64,000 nt of DNA from an uncultured Gammaproteobacteria bacterium. GTDB lineage: Bacteria > Pseudomonadota > Gammaproteobacteria > Steroidobacterales > Foliamicaceae. The DNA lies in contig OX639965.1 of the NCBI GenBank assembly GCA_951828235.1, forward strand, positions 1,137,191 through 1,201,190, written 5' to 3'. Every line of letters starts with the position of its first letter. Positions within the stretch are counted from its first letter, which is position 1. Below the pieces are notes generated by a model. The model made no database searches and was not told the origin of the DNA. It saw only the letters and a list, made by a program, of their open reading frames with translations. A program made the translations under genes and the position numbers. Positions 49,527 through 58,940 of this stretch are shown here, piece after piece.

Positions 49527-50101
49527 ACGTTTCGAATCCTGGGAACAACCGCGCAACAGGCGAGCGGGTTCGCTCCACGACCATACTCTGCGTTCGCAGG
49601 GACAATGCGGTCGCCATGGGCGGGGACGGCCAGGTAAGCCTGGGCGATACCGTGCTGAAGGGCAATGCCCGGAAGATCCGGCGGCTGGCGGACGACTCGG
49701 TGCTGGCGGGTTTCGCCGGGGGCACGGCGGATGCCTTCACTCTGTTTGAGCTGTTCGAAGGCAAGCTTCAGCAATACGGAAACCTTACCCGGGCCGCCGT
49801 AGAACTGGCCAAGGACTGGCGTACCGACCGCCGTCTGCGACGACTGGAGGCGATGCTGTGCGTCGCCGACCAGCAGAAGACGCTGCTGGTTTCGGGTTCG
49901 GGCGACGTGGTGGAGCCCGAGGACGGCCTTTTGGCGCTCGGCTCCGGCGGGGGATACGCGCGCGCCGCGGCGCGTGCGCTGCTGGCGGAGACCGAACTGG
50001 GCGCCGAGGAAGTGGTCCGCCGCTCGCTGGAGATCGCGGCGGAAATCTGCGTCTACACCAACTCGGAAATCGTCATCGATACGCTCAAGATCGAAGCATG
50101 A
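49523..50101 (+). CDS. hslV: ATP-dependent protease peptidase subunit HslV
   Basis: A 192-residue threonine peptidase of the HslUV proteasome-like complex. The catalytic Thr is in STTILCVRR (about residue 19), so an 18-residue propeptide must be removed; E. coli HslV has only Met there, but a longer leader is known in other Gammaproteobacteria. Other segments are [24 protein letters not shown], split GDGQVS and [10 protein letters not shown]. It sits between xerC and hslU with 4-nt overlaps on both sides. Confidence 0.95.
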   Translation: MNVSNPGNNRATGERVRSTTILCVRRDNAVAMGGDGQVSLGDTVLKGNARKIRRLADDSVLAGFAGGTADAFTLFELFEGKLQQYGNLTRAAVELAKDWRTDRRLRRLEAMLCVADQQKTLLVSGSGDVVEPEDGLLALGSGGGYARAAARALLAETELGAEEVVRRSLEIAAEICVYTNSEIVIDTLKIEA

Positions 50102-51423
50102 CCCAGATGACGCCCAGGGAGATTGTCGAGGAACTCGACAAGCATGTTATCGGCCAGCAGGAGGCCAAGCGGGCGGTCGCCATCGCCTTGCGCAACCGCT
50201 GGCGCCGGATGCAGCTTGAGGATGAGCTGCGCCGCGAAATCACGCCGAAGAACATTCTGATGATGGGCCCCACCGGCGTAGGCAAGACCGAGATCGCACG
50301 CCGGCTGGCAAACCTGGCGCGGGCGCCCTTCATCAAGGTCGAGGCCACCAAGTTCACAGAGGTGGGCTATGTGGGCCGCGAAGTGGACAGCATTGTGCGC
50401 GACCTCACCGATACAGCCGTGAAGCTGATGCGCGAGACGGAAATGGACCGGGTGCGCCACCGCGCCCGCGAGAGCGCCGAGCGGCGGGTGCTTGATGCGC
50501 TGATGCGCCTGGCCGCGGCCGCGGGGCCGACCGCCAGGTTGCCGGTGAGCGCCGACGAACGGGAATTGAAGGCAGCGCTGAGACGCGGCGACCTCGATGG
50601 CGAGGAAGTGGAAATGGAACTGCAGCTGGCGCCGGTGGGGGTGGAGATCATGGCGCCGCCCGGCATGGAGGAAATGACCAGCCAGCTGCAGAACATGTTC
50701 CAGTCGCTGGGCAATCAGCGCACCCGCACCCGCAAGCTGAAGGTCAAGGACGCGATGCGGCTGCTGACGGAAGAAGCCGCGGCTTCGATGCTGGACCAGG
50801 AGGAACTGAAGTCGCAGGCGCTGGAAGCGGTGGAGCAGAACGGCATCGTCTTCATCGACGAGATGGACAAGGTTTGCCGCCGGGCGGAGGCCCTGGGCGC
50901 GGACGTGTCTCGCGAGGGCGTGCAGCGTGACCTCCTGCCCCTGGTGGAAGGATGCGCCGTCACGACCAAGTACGGGGTGGTGCGCACCGATCACATCCTG
51001 TTCATCGCTTCCGGCGCCTTCCAGGCGGTCAAGCCTTCGGACCTGATTCCGGAGCTGCAGGGCCGGTTCCCGATACGGGTGGAACTGGGGGCGCTGGGGA
51101 TCGAGGAGTTCGAGCGCATCCTCACCGAGCCGGACGCATCGCTTACCGAGCAATACACGGCCCTGCTGGGCACCGAACAGGTTTCCCTGAGCTTTGAGGC
51201 CGAGGCGGTTCACCGCATTGCCGAGATTGCCTGCTCGGTCAACGACAGCACGGAGAACATCGGCGCGCGGCGCCTGCAGACCGTCCTGGAGCGGCTGCTG
51301 GAGTCGATTTCCTTCGACGCGGCCGACCGCGGGGGACAGACGCTGAAGATTGACGCGGCTTACGTCGACGAGCACCTCGGCAAGCTGGCGGAAGATGAGG
51401 ATTTCCGCCGCTACATTCTCTGA
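50098..51423 (+). CDS. hslU: ATP-dependent protease ATPase subunit HslU
   Basis: A 441-residue AAA+ unfoldase that feeds HslV. Walker A is GPTGVGKTE at residues 57-65, [14 protein letters not shown] is the pore loop area, the I domain spans about 110-245, Walker B is [10 protein letters not shown], and it ends EDLSRYIL-like DEDFRRYIL, the C-terminus that docks into HslV. The start overlaps the hslV stop in ATGA. Confidence 0.97.
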   Translation: MTQMTPREIVEELDKHVIGQQEAKRAVAIALRNRWRRMQLEDELRREITPKNILMMGPTGVGKTEIARRLANLARAPFIKVEATKFTEVGYVGREVDSIVRDLTDTAVKLMRETEMDRVRHRARESAERRVLDALMRLAAAAGPTARLPVSADERELKAALRRGDLDGEEVEMELQLAPVGVEIMAPPGMEEMTSQLQNMFQSLGNQRTRTRKLKVKDAMRLLTEEAAASMLDQEELKSQALEAVEQNGIVFIDEMDKVCRRAEALGADVSREGVQRDLLPLVEGCAVTTKYGVVRTDHILFIASGAFQAVKPSDLIPELQGRFPIRVELGALGIEEFERILTEPDASLTEQYTALLGTEQVSLSFEAEAVHRIAEIACSVNDSTENIGARRLQTVLERLLESISFDAADRGGQTLKIDAAYVDEHLGKLAEDEDFRRYIL

Positions 51424-51428
51424 GGGCA

Positions 51429-51800
51429 ATGCCCTCCTTCCCGGGATCTCCGCCGACTGAATTGCGCTTGCACGGCAAGCGCCGGATTCTGCGCGTGAGT
51501 TTTGCCGACGGCGCGGCGTTTGACCTCGGAGCCGAATACCTGCGTGTGAAGTCGCCGTCTGCGGAGGTGCGGGGTCACGGGCGCGGCGGCGGACAATTGC
51601 CTCTCGGCAAATCCGAGGTTCGGGTAACGGCGGTTGAACCCGTGGGGCAATATGCCGTTCGCCTCGTATTCGACGATGGCCACGATTCCGGTATCTACTC
51701 GTGGAAATATCTGCGCGAGCTGGGCGAATTCCGGGATGAATACTGGGCGCGTTACCTCGACGAGGTGGCCGCGGCGGACAAGCCCGATGCGCGCAGCTGA
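51429..51800 (+). CDS. DUF971 (gamma-butyrobetaine hydroxylase N-domain-like) protein
   Basis: A 123-residue protein with the DUF971 pattern: [35 protein letters not shown], and near the end [16 protein letters not shown]. It is a small metal-binding-like domain of unknown role. It is commonly found after hslU and before ubiE in Gammaproteobacteria, as here. A palindromic repeat starts on the base after its stop codon. Confidence 0.88.
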   Translation: MPSFPGSPPTELRLHGKRRILRVSFADGAAFDLGAEYLRVKSPSAEVRGHGRGGGQLPLGKSEVRVTAVEPVGQYAVRLVFDDGHDSGIYSWKYLRELGEFRDEYWARYLDEVAAADKPDARS

Positions 51801-52620
51801 CCCTGGGAGCGAAGGCGTCCCGCCCTTGTCGAAGGCGGGGACGCCTTCGCTCCCAGGGGAGGGCGAGACGCCCTCGCTCCCGGGGGAGCAGCGTTTCGGT
51901 TTCAGTCGGGTGAGTCCGGACGAGAAGACCCGCCGGGTGCGCGGCGTGTTCGATTCTGTGGCGGACCGCTACGATCTGATGAACGACCTGATGTCGCTGG
52001 GCGCGCACCGCCTGTGGAAGAGGTTTGCCCTGGCCCGCACGGGACTGCGCCCCGGCGGCATTGCGCTGGATGTTGCCGGCGGAACGGGCGACCTGGCAAT
52101 CGGCATGAGCCGCCAGGTCGGCCCGCAGGGACGCGTGGTGCTCAGCGACATCAATCCCGCGATGCTGGGGATCGGCCGCAACCGGCTGCTGGATGCGGGG
52201 GTCGGCGGGAACGCCAGGGCGGTGTGCGCCGATGCTACCGCCTTGCCTTTCGGCGCAGGGCTGTTCGACTGCGTCACCATAGGTTTCGGATTGCGCAACG
52301 TCACCGGAAAGCCCGCGGCGCTCAGGAGCATGGCGCGGGCCGTCAAGCCTGGCGGCCGCTTGCTGGTGCTGGAGTTCTCGCGCCCCGCGCTCAAGTTCAT
52401 TCGCCCTGCCTACGACTGGTATTCCTTTGCCGTCATTCCGGCTCTGGGGCGCCTGGTCGCGGGCGACGCCGACAGTTATCGTTACCTGGTGGAATCGATA
52501 AGGGTGCATCCCGACCAGGAAACGCTTGCTGAAATGATGCGCGAGGCCGGCTTCGAGGACGTGCGATGGCACAACCTGTCCGGCGGAATTGTGGCGCTGC
52601 ACATCGGTTTTCGATACTAG
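51787..52620 (+). CDS. ubiE: Ubiquinone/menaquinone C-methyltransferase UbiE, repeat-extended N-terminus
   Basis: A 277-residue SAM-dependent methyltransferase of ubiquinone synthesis. Homology to E. coli UbiE begins at [12 protein letters not shown] (about residue 36) and runs through [45 protein letters not shown] and IHVHP-like [10 protein letters not shown]. Residues 5-34 are encoded by a palindromic repeat (51801-51880). No start lies close to the homologous part: the only upstream choices are ATG 51787, overlapping the DUF971 gene by 14 nt, and TTG 51826; GTG 51910 would remove conserved residues. The extension therefore probably is translated. Confidence 0.92.
   Translation: MRAADPGSEGVPPLSKAGTPSLPGEGETPSLPGEQRFGFSRVSPDEKTRRVRGVFDSVADRYDLMNDLMSLGAHRLWKRFALARTGLRPGGIALDVAGGTGDLAIGMSRQVGPQGRVVLSDINPAMLGIGRNRLLDAGVGGNARAVCADATALPFGAGLFDCVTIGFGLRNVTGKPAALRSMARAVKPGGRLLVLEFSRPALKFIRPAYDWYSFAVIPALGRLVAGDADSYRYLVESIRVHPDQETLAEMMREAGFEDVRWHNLSGGIVALHIGFRY
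51801..51880. repeat. REP-like palindromic repeat inside the ubiE 5' end
   Basis: CCTGGGAGCGAAGGCGTCC at 51802 onward pairs with GGACGCCTTCGCTCCCAGG ending at 51857, a nearly perfect stem of about 23 bp (one bulged base) with a 9-nt loop. A third related arm, GGGCGAGACGCCCTCGCTCC (51861-51880), follows. It starts just after the DUF971 stop and encodes [20 protein letters not shown] in the ubiE frame. Short repeats of this style occur as interspersed families in many high-GC bacteria. Confidence 0.85.
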
Positions 52621-52631
52621 GAGGCGCCCCG

Positions 52632-53225
52632 GTGTTTGCGAAACTGGCCACCTCGCTGGAAGGCGTGTTGAACCGCAACCTCCAGGCTTCGCTGACGGCG
52701 CGGCGCGCCGCGTCCGAGCTGGAAGGGCTTTGCATGGACATGGGCGTTTCCGCGTCGCAACCGGTTTTGCGCATGAGCGTGGAAGGCGGCCGCTTGCGCT
52801 TCGCGGAACCGGACGGGAAGCTGAGCGGCGTTACCTTGTCCGGCGACTGGCGCCGATTATTGGAACTGCTTGGCGGCGATCACACCGGCCCGGGACTCGA
52901 TTTGCGCGGCGACCCCGCCGTGGCCGAAGGGTTCGCCCGGCTGCTCAAGCACTGCCGGCCCAGTCCGGAAGAGGAACTGGCCCGTTTCGCCGGCGACACC
53001 GTTGCACATCAGGCGGGCGATGCTGCCCGGGCGGCGGCCGGCTGGGCGCGGGAAGCGGGTGATTCCCTGCAGCACAATCTGCGCGATTTCGTCCAGGAGG
53101 AGGCGCGATTGATGCCGACGCGGGTCGAGTTCGACGCCTTCTCGGCCGAGGTGGAACGGCTGCGCGACAGCGTCGGCCGGGTCGCCGCGCGCGTCGAGGC
53201 CCTGGACAAGGGCCGGGCCCGGTAG
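52632..53225 (+). CDS. ubiJ: Ubiquinone biosynthesis accessory factor UbiJ
   Basis: A 197-residue SCP2-like lipid-binding protein that helps assemble the Ubi complex. The N-terminal part ATSLEGVLNRNLQASLTA and the SCP2 strand region LRMSVEGGRLRF precede a C-terminal coiled coil (VEFDAFSAEVERLRDSVGRV). GTG 52632 has AGGAGG 7 nt upstream. A longer frame from 52566 overlaps ubiE and is less likely. Order ubiE-ubiJ-ubiB is conserved in Gammaproteobacteria. Confidence 0.9.
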   Translation: MFAKLATSLEGVLNRNLQASLTARRAASELEGLCMDMGVSASQPVLRMSVEGGRLRFAEPDGKLSGVTLSGDWRRLLELLGGDHTGPGLDLRGDPAVAEGFARLLKHCRPSPEEELARFAGDTVAHQAGDAARAAAGWAREAGDSLQHNLRDFVQEEARLMPTRVEFDAFSAEVERLRDSVGRVAARVEALDKGRAR

Positions 53226-53253
53226 CGCCGGAACCGCGGACCCCGGTTCAGGC

Positions 53254-54846
53254 ATGCGGCTAGTGTTCCGAATCCTTGGGATCGTGCGCCTGCTGGCGCG
53301 CTACGGTCTTCTTCGTGATGCGGGCTTGCCGCGCCCGCTGCGGTTGCCCGCGTGGCTGCTGCTTGCGCGGCGCAGGCTTAAAGGGGAATCGCGCGGCCGG
53401 CGCCTGCGCGAGGCGCTGCAGGACCTGGGGCCCATCTTCGTGAAGTTCGGACAGAACATTTCCACCCGGCCCGACCTGCTCCCGCCGGACATCGCCCGGG
53501 AACTGACGCGCCTGCAGGATGAGGTCCCGCCGTTTTCGGCGGAAAAGGCGCGCGAACTGCTGGGCGGCTTCTACGGCCGTGCGGTGGAAGAAGTGTTCGC
53601 TGAATTCGAGCCGCAGGCGCTGGCGGCGGCCTCCATCGCGCAGGTTCATGCGGCGCGCCTGCCCGGCGGCGAGGAAGTGGTCGTCAAGCTGTTGCGTCCG
53701 GGCATCAGGGCGCGCATCGAGCGGGACGTGGAACTGCTGTACGGCGTGGCGCGCCTGACCAGCGCGTGGTGGCCGTCGACTTACCGGCTGCGCCTGGTCG
53801 AGGTCGTCGAGGAGTACGAGCGCACGCTGGACAACGAACTGGACCTGACCCGCGAGGGCGCCAACGCCTCGCGCCTAAAGCGCAGCTTCGCCGGTTCCGA
53901 CATCATCCATGTTCCGGCGGTCTACTGGGACTACTGCCGCCCCGACGTGCTGGTCCTGGAGCGGATTCACGGCGCCCCGATCCGCGACGTGCAGGCGCTG
54001 AAGGACGCGGGCGTGGACATACCCGAACTGGCCGCCCGGGGTGTGCAGATCTTTTTCACCCAGGTGTTCAGGGACAGCTTCTTCCACGCGGACATGCATC
54101 CCGGAAACGTTTTCGTGGACATCAGCGACCCCAAGAATCCCCGCTACGCGGCGGTCGATTTCGGCATTGTGGGCATACTCGACGAGCGCGACCATCACTA
54201 CCTCGGCCAGACCCTGCTGGCCTTCTTCGAGCAGGACTACGCGCGCCTGGCGCGCCTGCACCTTTACTGGGGATGGGTAGCGCCCGACGCCCGCGCGGAG
54301 GACCTGGAGGCGGCGTTTCGGGTGATCGGCGAGCCGATTTTCGCCCGGCCGCTGAGCGAGTGCAGCTTCGGGAAGGTCCTTGGGCGGATATTCGCCACCG
54401 CCCAGGAATTCGATATGCACCTGCAGCCGCAGATGCTGCTGCTGCACAAGACGCTGCTCAACATCGAGGGTCTGGGCCGGGTGCTGTATCCGGAACTGGA
54501 CCTGTGGGAAACCGGCTATCCGCTGCTGAAGAAGTGGATGGCGCGGCGTGCCGAGCCGGGCCGCGTGATGAAGGAACTTCGGCGCGACCTGCCCGAGTTG
54601 CGCTACGCCGTTCAACGCCTGCCCCGCGCGCTGCACCGCCTGCTGGACCGCGCCGAGGGCGCGCCAAGCCGGCGGCGCGAGCGCCGCCCGGAAGGCAGGC
54701 GGAAACTCTGGCGGCAGATGACCGGCTGCACGCTGCTGCTGGCCGCCGCGGTGCTGCTGGGTTTGCAGGCCCAGCCGCCATTCCTGTCGTGGCTGGCGGC
54801 GGCGGCCGGATTGATCCTGGTCCTAAGCGCGCGCCCGCGCGGCTGA
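53254..54846 (+). CDS. ubiB: Ubiquinone biosynthesis kinase-like protein UbiB
   Basis: A 530-residue ABC1/ADCK atypical kinase needed for ubiquinone synthesis. It has the family KxGQ motif in FVKFGQNISTRPDLLP, the Ala-rich loop LAAASIAQVHAA, VVKLLRPG with the invariant Lys, the HADMHPGNVF catalytic region and AVDFGIVG. Two TM helices end the protein (CTLLLAAAVLLGL and SWLAAAAGLILVLSA). It is convergent with trpA, 30 nt apart. Confidence 0.96.
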   Translation: MRLVFRILGIVRLLARYGLLRDAGLPRPLRLPAWLLLARRRLKGESRGRRLREALQDLGPIFVKFGQNISTRPDLLPPDIARELTRLQDEVPPFSAEKARELLGGFYGRAVEEVFAEFEPQALAAASIAQVHAARLPGGEEVVVKLLRPGIRARIERDVELLYGVARLTSAWWPSTYRLRLVEVVEEYERTLDNELDLTREGANASRLKRSFAGSDIIHVPAVYWDYCRPDVLVLERIHGAPIRDVQALKDAGVDIPELAARGVQIFFTQVFRDSFFHADMHPGNVFVDISDPKNPRYAAVDFGIVGILDERDHHYLGQTLLAFFEQDYARLARLHLYWGWVAPDARAEDLEAAFRVIGEPIFARPLSECSFGKVLGRIFATAQEFDMHLQPQMLLLHKTLLNIEGLGRVLYPELDLWETGYPLLKKWMARRAEPGRVMKELRRDLPELRYAVQRLPRALHRLLDRAEGAPSRRRERRPEGRRKLWRQMTGCTLLLAAAVLLGLQAQPPFLSWLAAAAGLILVLSARPRG

Positions 54847-54876
54847 CGCGCTTACAGCGGGGCGGCGGCTCCGGTC

Positions 54877-55647
54877 TCAGGCACGCAGGGAACGCAGGAA
54901 GTCGCCGGCGTCCTCGCCGCGCTCCAGGCAGTCCACCACCGCCGACCCCACGATCACGCCGTCCGCCACGTCGGCAAGGGTCCGCACCTGGGCCGCGCTG
55001 CGTACCCCGAAACCGGCGCACACGGGCAATACCGAACACGCGCTGACCCTCTGCATGTAGGTCGTCATTTCCTCCGACACCCGGCGCTCGCCGCCGGTCA
55101 CGCCGGTCACCGTCACTGCATAGACGAAACCCCCGCTGCCGCGGCACAAGGTCCGCAGCCGCTCCGCAGGCGTCGCCGGCGTGACCATCTGGACCAGCCC
55201 GATTCCGTGCCCGAGCAATAGTTGCCTGACGCGATCGCATTCTTCCCAGGGCAGGTCGGGCACGATCAGACCGCCGACGTGGCGCTCCGCGCAGCTCTCG
55301 GCAAGCTTCTCAATACCGTAGGCGAGCAGAGGGTTGTAATAGCTCATCAGCACCAATGGCACGCCCGGGTCGCCATGGGCCTTCAGTTCCCGCAGAATCC
55401 AGTCTAGGGAAACTCCGTTGGCCAGGGCCGCTTCGCTGGCGCGCTGTATGGTCACGCCGTCCGCCATCGGATCGGAGAACGGCACTCCGATCTCCACCGC
55501 CTCCGCCGCGTCGGCAAGATTGCTCAGCGTCGAATGGAAGTCCTCCTTGCCGGGGTGCCCGGCGGTAAAGAAGGGCAAAAGCGCGGGCTTTGGCGCGTCG
55601 ATGATGGCGCTCTGCAGGCGCTCCGCTCCGGTCAACGAGGTGTTCAC
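54877..55647 (-). CDS. trpA: Tryptophan synthase alpha chain
   Basis: A 256-residue TIM-barrel enzyme releasing indole from indole-3-glycerol phosphate. Catalytic Glu52 and Asp63 are in VEIGVPFSDPMADG; LLPFFTAGHPG, LMSYYNPLLAYG and GFGVRSAAQV are also standard. GTG 55647 gives the usual N-terminus; a frame to 55842 would run across the divergent lipoprotein start. Unusually it is not next to trpB: an opposite-strand lipoprotein gene and a hairpin lie between, so trpA needs its own promoter. Confidence 0.95.
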   Translation of the reverse strand: MNTSLTGAERLQSAIIDAPKPALLPFFTAGHPGKEDFHSTLSNLADAAEAVEIGVPFSDPMADGVTIQRASEAALANGVSLDWILRELKAHGDPGVPLVLMSYYNPLLAYGIEKLAESCAERHVGGLIVPDLPWEECDRVRQLLLGHGIGLVQMVTPATPAERLRTLCRGSGGFVYAVTVTGVTGGERRVSEEMTTYMQRVSACSVLPVCAGFGVRSAAQVRTLADVADGVIVGSAVVDCLERGEDAGDFLRSLRA

Positions 55648-55765
55648 GGGCGTACATTGTCCGGTACGGCGTGCGCGGCTGCAATGCGGCGCGGGCGTCA
55701 ATGCAACCCCCGGGCGGACAGCGGCATCTTTTTCTTGTACCGGTCCGTCACAAAGGGAGTTCTTC

Positions 55766-56134
55766 ATGAAACGTTTAGCCTTGCTGCCGTGTTTTCTGCT
55801 GGTTGCCGCGTGTTCAGCCATGAAGGACCCCAGCGGCGCCATCGTCGACCTTCAGGGGGTTGATCGGAACCAGTATGAGATCGATCTTGCCGACTGCCGG
55901 GGCTACGCGGAAGAAGTGCCCGTCGGCAAGCACGTCGCCACCGGAGCGGCGGGCGCCGCCGCCGTGGGGGCCGTGGGCGGCGTGGTTTCCGGCGCCAACA
56001 AGACCGGCATCGGGCAGGCTGCCGGTGTCGGAGCTGTGTACGGTGGAACCATCGCCGGCGTTTCCGCAGTCGGCGAACACCGCCAGGTGCTGCGCGAGTG
56101 TCTGCGCGGCCGCGGCTACCGAGTCCTCAACTGA
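55766..56134 (+). CDS. Small glycine-zipper lipoprotein
   Basis: A 122-residue protein with a lipobox VAAC (Cys16) and a glycine-zipper segment at about 55-95 (GAAGAAAVGAVGGVVSGANK, then GAVYGGTIAGVSA). It probably is an outer-membrane or periplasmic lipoprotein of the glycine-zipper group; function unknown. ATG 55766 follows AAGGGAG. It runs opposite to, and between, trpA and trpB. Confidence 0.8.
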   Translation: MKRLALLPCFLLVAACSAMKDPSGAIVDLQGVDRNQYEIDLADCRGYAEEVPVGKHVATGAAGAAAVGAVGGVVSGANKTGIGQAAGVGAVYGGTIAGVSAVGEHRQVLRECLRGRGYRVLN

Positions 56135-56155
56135 TCCGCTCCGCAATAGTCTGAC

Positions 56156-56263
56156 GGCCTTTCCCGTCCCCTGTCGCGCGGGAGTGATGGAGCCAGGGAT
56201 GGCGGAATCAAGCTCCAAGGATGGATTCATGCGTCTCCCGCGCGACAGGGGACGGGAAAGGCC
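56156..56263. repeat. Perfect 28-bp inverted repeat between convergent genes
   Basis: 56156-56183 and 56236-56263 are exact reverse complements (GGCCTTTCCCGTCCCCTGTC ... at the left), separated by a 52-nt loop. It fills the gap between the lipoprotein gene and trpB, which converge. It may be an interspersed repeat, a bidirectional terminator, or both; no long T-run is present. Confidence 0.85.
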
Positions 56264-56287
56264 GGGCGCCGGCTGTGGCGAACGGTT

Positions 56288-57511
56288 CTAGAGGGCGGCG
56301 CTGAGGGTGGGCATGTCCTTGTCGCCGCGGCCGGAAAGACCGATCAGTATGCGCCTGCCGGGATTCTTGGCTGCCCAGCAGCGCGCGGCATGGAAGGCGT
56401 GGGCCGGCTCGAGCGCCGGCAGTATGCCTTCCAGCCTGCAGCACTCGGCCAGGCCCTCAAGCGCCTCGGCGTCGTCCGCAGTCACGTAGCGGACCCGGCC
56501 AACCGCCTGCAACAGCGCGTGCTCCGGGCCTACGCCCGGGTAGTCCAGGCCGGCGGAAATCGACGAGGTCTCCAGCACCTGGCCGTCGTCGTCGTAGAGG
56601 AGCATGGAATAACTGCCATGCAGGACGCCGGGCCTGCCCGCGGACAGCGAGGCCGCATTCTCTCCCGGGTCGAGGCTCTTGCCGCCCGCTTCCACGCCAC
56701 AAATGCGAACGTCCTCGTCTCCGAGAAAGGCGTGGAACAAGCCTATGGCGTTGGAACCGCCGCCGACGCAGGCGAATACCGCGTCGGGCAGCCCCCCGGC
56801 CTGTTCGGCGAACTGCGAGCGTGCCTCGTCGCCGATGATTCTTTGCAATTCGCGCACCAGCCAGGGATAGGGATGCGGACCCACCGCGGAACCCAGCAGG
56901 TAGTACACCCCTTCGGGATCGGCCACCCAGGTACGGAAGGCCTCGTCGGTCGCCGCCCTCAGGGTCCGGTCTCCCTTGTCCACGGCGACCACCTCCGCGC
57001 CCAGCTGGTGCATGCGCTGGACGTTGGGCGCCTGCCGCTCCATATCGAGCACGCCCATGTAAACGCTGCACGGCAGCCCCACCCGCGCGCAGGCGGCTGC
57101 GGCCGCCACCCCATGCTGTCCCGCGCCGGTTTCCGCCACCACGCGGCGAGCGCCGAGCCTGAGCGCCAGGTGCGCCTGGCCCAGGGCGTTGTTGATCTTG
57201 TGCGCGCCGGTGTGCGCCAGGTCCTCGCGCTTGATCCATACCTCAGCGCCCCATGCCTTTTCCAGGCCGCGCGCCCGGGTAAGCGGAGTCGGACGGCCGA
57301 TCCACTGCCGCCGCTCCCTGTCCAGGGCCTCGCACGCTTCGCCGTCGGCAAAAAATTGGCGCGCCGCCCCTTCCAGCCGGGAAAGCGCGGGCATGAGCGT
57401 TTCCGGGGCGAAGCGCCCGCCGAAGGGACCGAAGCGCCCGTCGCGGTCCGGCAGATCGCCGCTGAGCAGGGCAGCGAGCAACAGCGGGCCTTCGGATGAC
57501 CCAATCTTCAT
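56288..57511 (-). CDS. trpB: Tryptophan synthase beta chain
   Basis: A 407-residue PLP enzyme joining indole and serine. The PLP lysine is Lys105 in HTGAHKINNALGQA, the phosphate-binding loop is CVGGGSNAIG, and the N-terminus FGPFGGRFAPETLMP is standard. It overlaps trpF by 4 nt. The stop is followed by a long inverted repeat and an opposite-strand gene instead of trpA. Confidence 0.97.
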   Translation of the reverse strand: MKIGSSEGPLLLAALLSGDLPDRDGRFGPFGGRFAPETLMPALSRLEGAARQFFADGEACEALDRERRQWIGRPTPLTRARGLEKAWGAEVWIKREDLAHTGAHKINNALGQAHLALRLGARRVVAETGAGQHGVAAAAACARVGLPCSVYMGVLDMERQAPNVQRMHQLGAEVVAVDKGDRTLRAATDEAFRTWVADPEGVYYLLGSAVGPHPYPWLVRELQRIIGDEARSQFAEQAGGLPDAVFACVGGGSNAIGLFHAFLGDEDVRICGVEAGGKSLDPGENAASLSAGRPGVLHGSYSMLLYDDDGQVLETSSISAGLDYPGVGPEHALLQAVGRVRYVTADDAEALEGLAECCRLEGILPALEPAHAFHAARCWAAKNPGRRILIGLSGRGDKDMPTLSAAL

Positions 57512-58116
57512 GAGGGCGTGTGCGCCTGCCGGGCGGCGCGTATGAAGGCGCGGACCTTGTGCGGGTCCTTTACGCCCGGGGCTGACTCCACGCCGGAACT
57601 CACGTCCACGCCCCAGGGCCGCACGCGGCGGACCGCCTCCCCGACGTTACCGGGATCGAGGCCCCCGGCCAGCACCACGCGCGCGCGGCGGGCCAGAAGC
57701 GCGGCCCGCTCCCAGCTCGGCGGACGACCCTTGCCGCTGACGGCGCTTTCGAACAGGCAGGGTATGTCCAGCGAGAACTTTTCGGTGTCGAATTGCTCAT
57801 GGTCTCTGTATACCGGCAATTTCCCGATACGCTCCGGCAGGCGCAATCCCGCCAGGCGGTCGGCATCGGCCTGAAGGCTATCCGGTTTGAACGAGTCGAA
57901 TACCTCTTCCCAGTCGGCTTGTTGGGGGCGCAGCATAACCGCAACGCGCTGCACCTGCCGGGGAACCGGACCGGCGAGTTCTACGGCCCGCTGCGGGGAA
58001 AGGTAGCGCGGCGAGGGCGGGTAGAAGTTGAAGCCCAGCGCATCCACGCCCTCTTCCACCGCCGCTTCGATCGTCTCGGGATCGGTCAGCCCGCAAATCT
58101 TGACGAACAGGCTCAC
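57508..58116 (-). CDS. trpF: Phosphoribosylanthranilate isomerase
   Basis: A 202-residue TIM-barrel enzyme. The catalytic Cys is in VKICGLTDPETIEAA at the N-terminus; GFNFYPPSPRYLSP, VVLAGGLDPGNVGEAV and GVDVSSGVESAPGVKD are characteristic. It overlaps trpC and trpB by 4 nt each, so the order trpD-C-F-B is one transcript. Confidence 0.96.
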   Translation of the reverse strand: MSLFVKICGLTDPETIEAAVEEGVDALGFNFYPPSPRYLSPQRAVELAGPVPRQVQRVAVMLRPQQADWEEVFDSFKPDSLQADADRLAGLRLPERIGKLPVYRDHEQFDTEKFSLDIPCLFESAVSGKGRPPSWERAALLARRARVVLAGGLDPGNVGEAVRRVRPWGVDVSSGVESAPGVKDPHKVRAFIRAARQAHTPS

Positions 58117-58940
58117 GCTTGCCTCCTGCGCCGGCCCTCCGCCAGCATGCCGGCGGCCAGTTCCCGCGGGTCGGCCGCGCGCATCAGGGCCGTTCCGATC
58201 AGCAGTCCGTCCCAGCCGAGCGCGGCCAGCTCGCCGGCCTGCCCGGCGTTCTCGATCCCGCTTTCGGCAATCATGCGGTATCCGCCGGCGTTCGGGAGAT
58301 CGACCTGCCCAAACCGCCCACGGTCCACCGCCAGGGTGCGCAGGTCGCGGCAGTTCAGACCCAGCAGGACCTTGTCCCGCGGCGCGTCAAGGCGCACCGC
58401 CATTTCATGCGCGCGCTCAAGTTCCGTGCTCTCGAAGGCCTCCAGCAGCGCGAACATCCCGCAGGCCAGGGCAGTCTTGAGCATCGCCTCCGTGTTCCGG
58501 TCATCGCTCATGCCGACTATGAGCAGCACGCCCGCTGCGCCATGCAGGCGCGCCTCGAGCACCTGGTAGGGGTCCACCAGGAAATCCTTGCGCATGACGG
58601 GCGTATCCACGGCGGCTTCCGCGACCTTCGCCAGCAGCTCAAGCGAACCGTCGAAGCGGCTGGGTTCGGTCAGCACCGAAAGCGCCGCCGCGCCCGCCGC
58701 CGCACAATGCCGGGCAAGCTCGCACGGCGAGAAATCCGCGCTCGACAAACGGCCCTCGCTGGGCGAGCGCGGCTTGATCTCTGCGATCAGGTCGAAGCCT
58801 TCGGGAGACAGACTCATGGCCGGCGGAGCCGGCAGGCCGTCGACGCGGCGGCGAAGCTCATCCTCGCCAAGGCGCAGCCTGGCCTTGTCGGCGCGCCGGC
58901 GGCTGGATTCCGCCATGCGCTCGAGAAATCCGCCGCTCAT
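58113..58940 (-). CDS. trpC: Indole-3-glycerol phosphate synthase
   Basis: A 275-residue TIM-barrel enzyme that closes the indole ring. Conserved segments are LIAEIKPRSPSEG (catalytic Lys), LSVLTEPSRFDGSLE, VMRKDFLVDPYQV and AESGIENAGQA. It overlaps trpD and trpF by 4 nt. Confidence 0.96.
   Translation of the reverse strand: MSGGFLERMAESSRRRADKARLRLGEDELRRRVDGLPAPPAMSLSPEGFDLIAEIKPRSPSEGRLSSADFSPCELARHCAAAGAAALSVLTEPSRFDGSLELLAKVAEAAVDTPVMRKDFLVDPYQVLEARLHGAAGVLLIVGMSDDRNTEAMLKTALACGMFALLEAFESTELERAHEMAVRLDAPRDKVLLGLNCRDLRTLAVDRGRFGQVDLPNAGGYRMIAESGIENAGQAGELAALGWDGLLIGTALMRAADPRELAAGMLAEGRRRRQA

Noticed and set aside
50053..52602. 849-codon minus-strand frame across hslU and ubiE
   Set aside because: Antisense shadow of hslU, DUF971 and ubiE; no domain and no start context.
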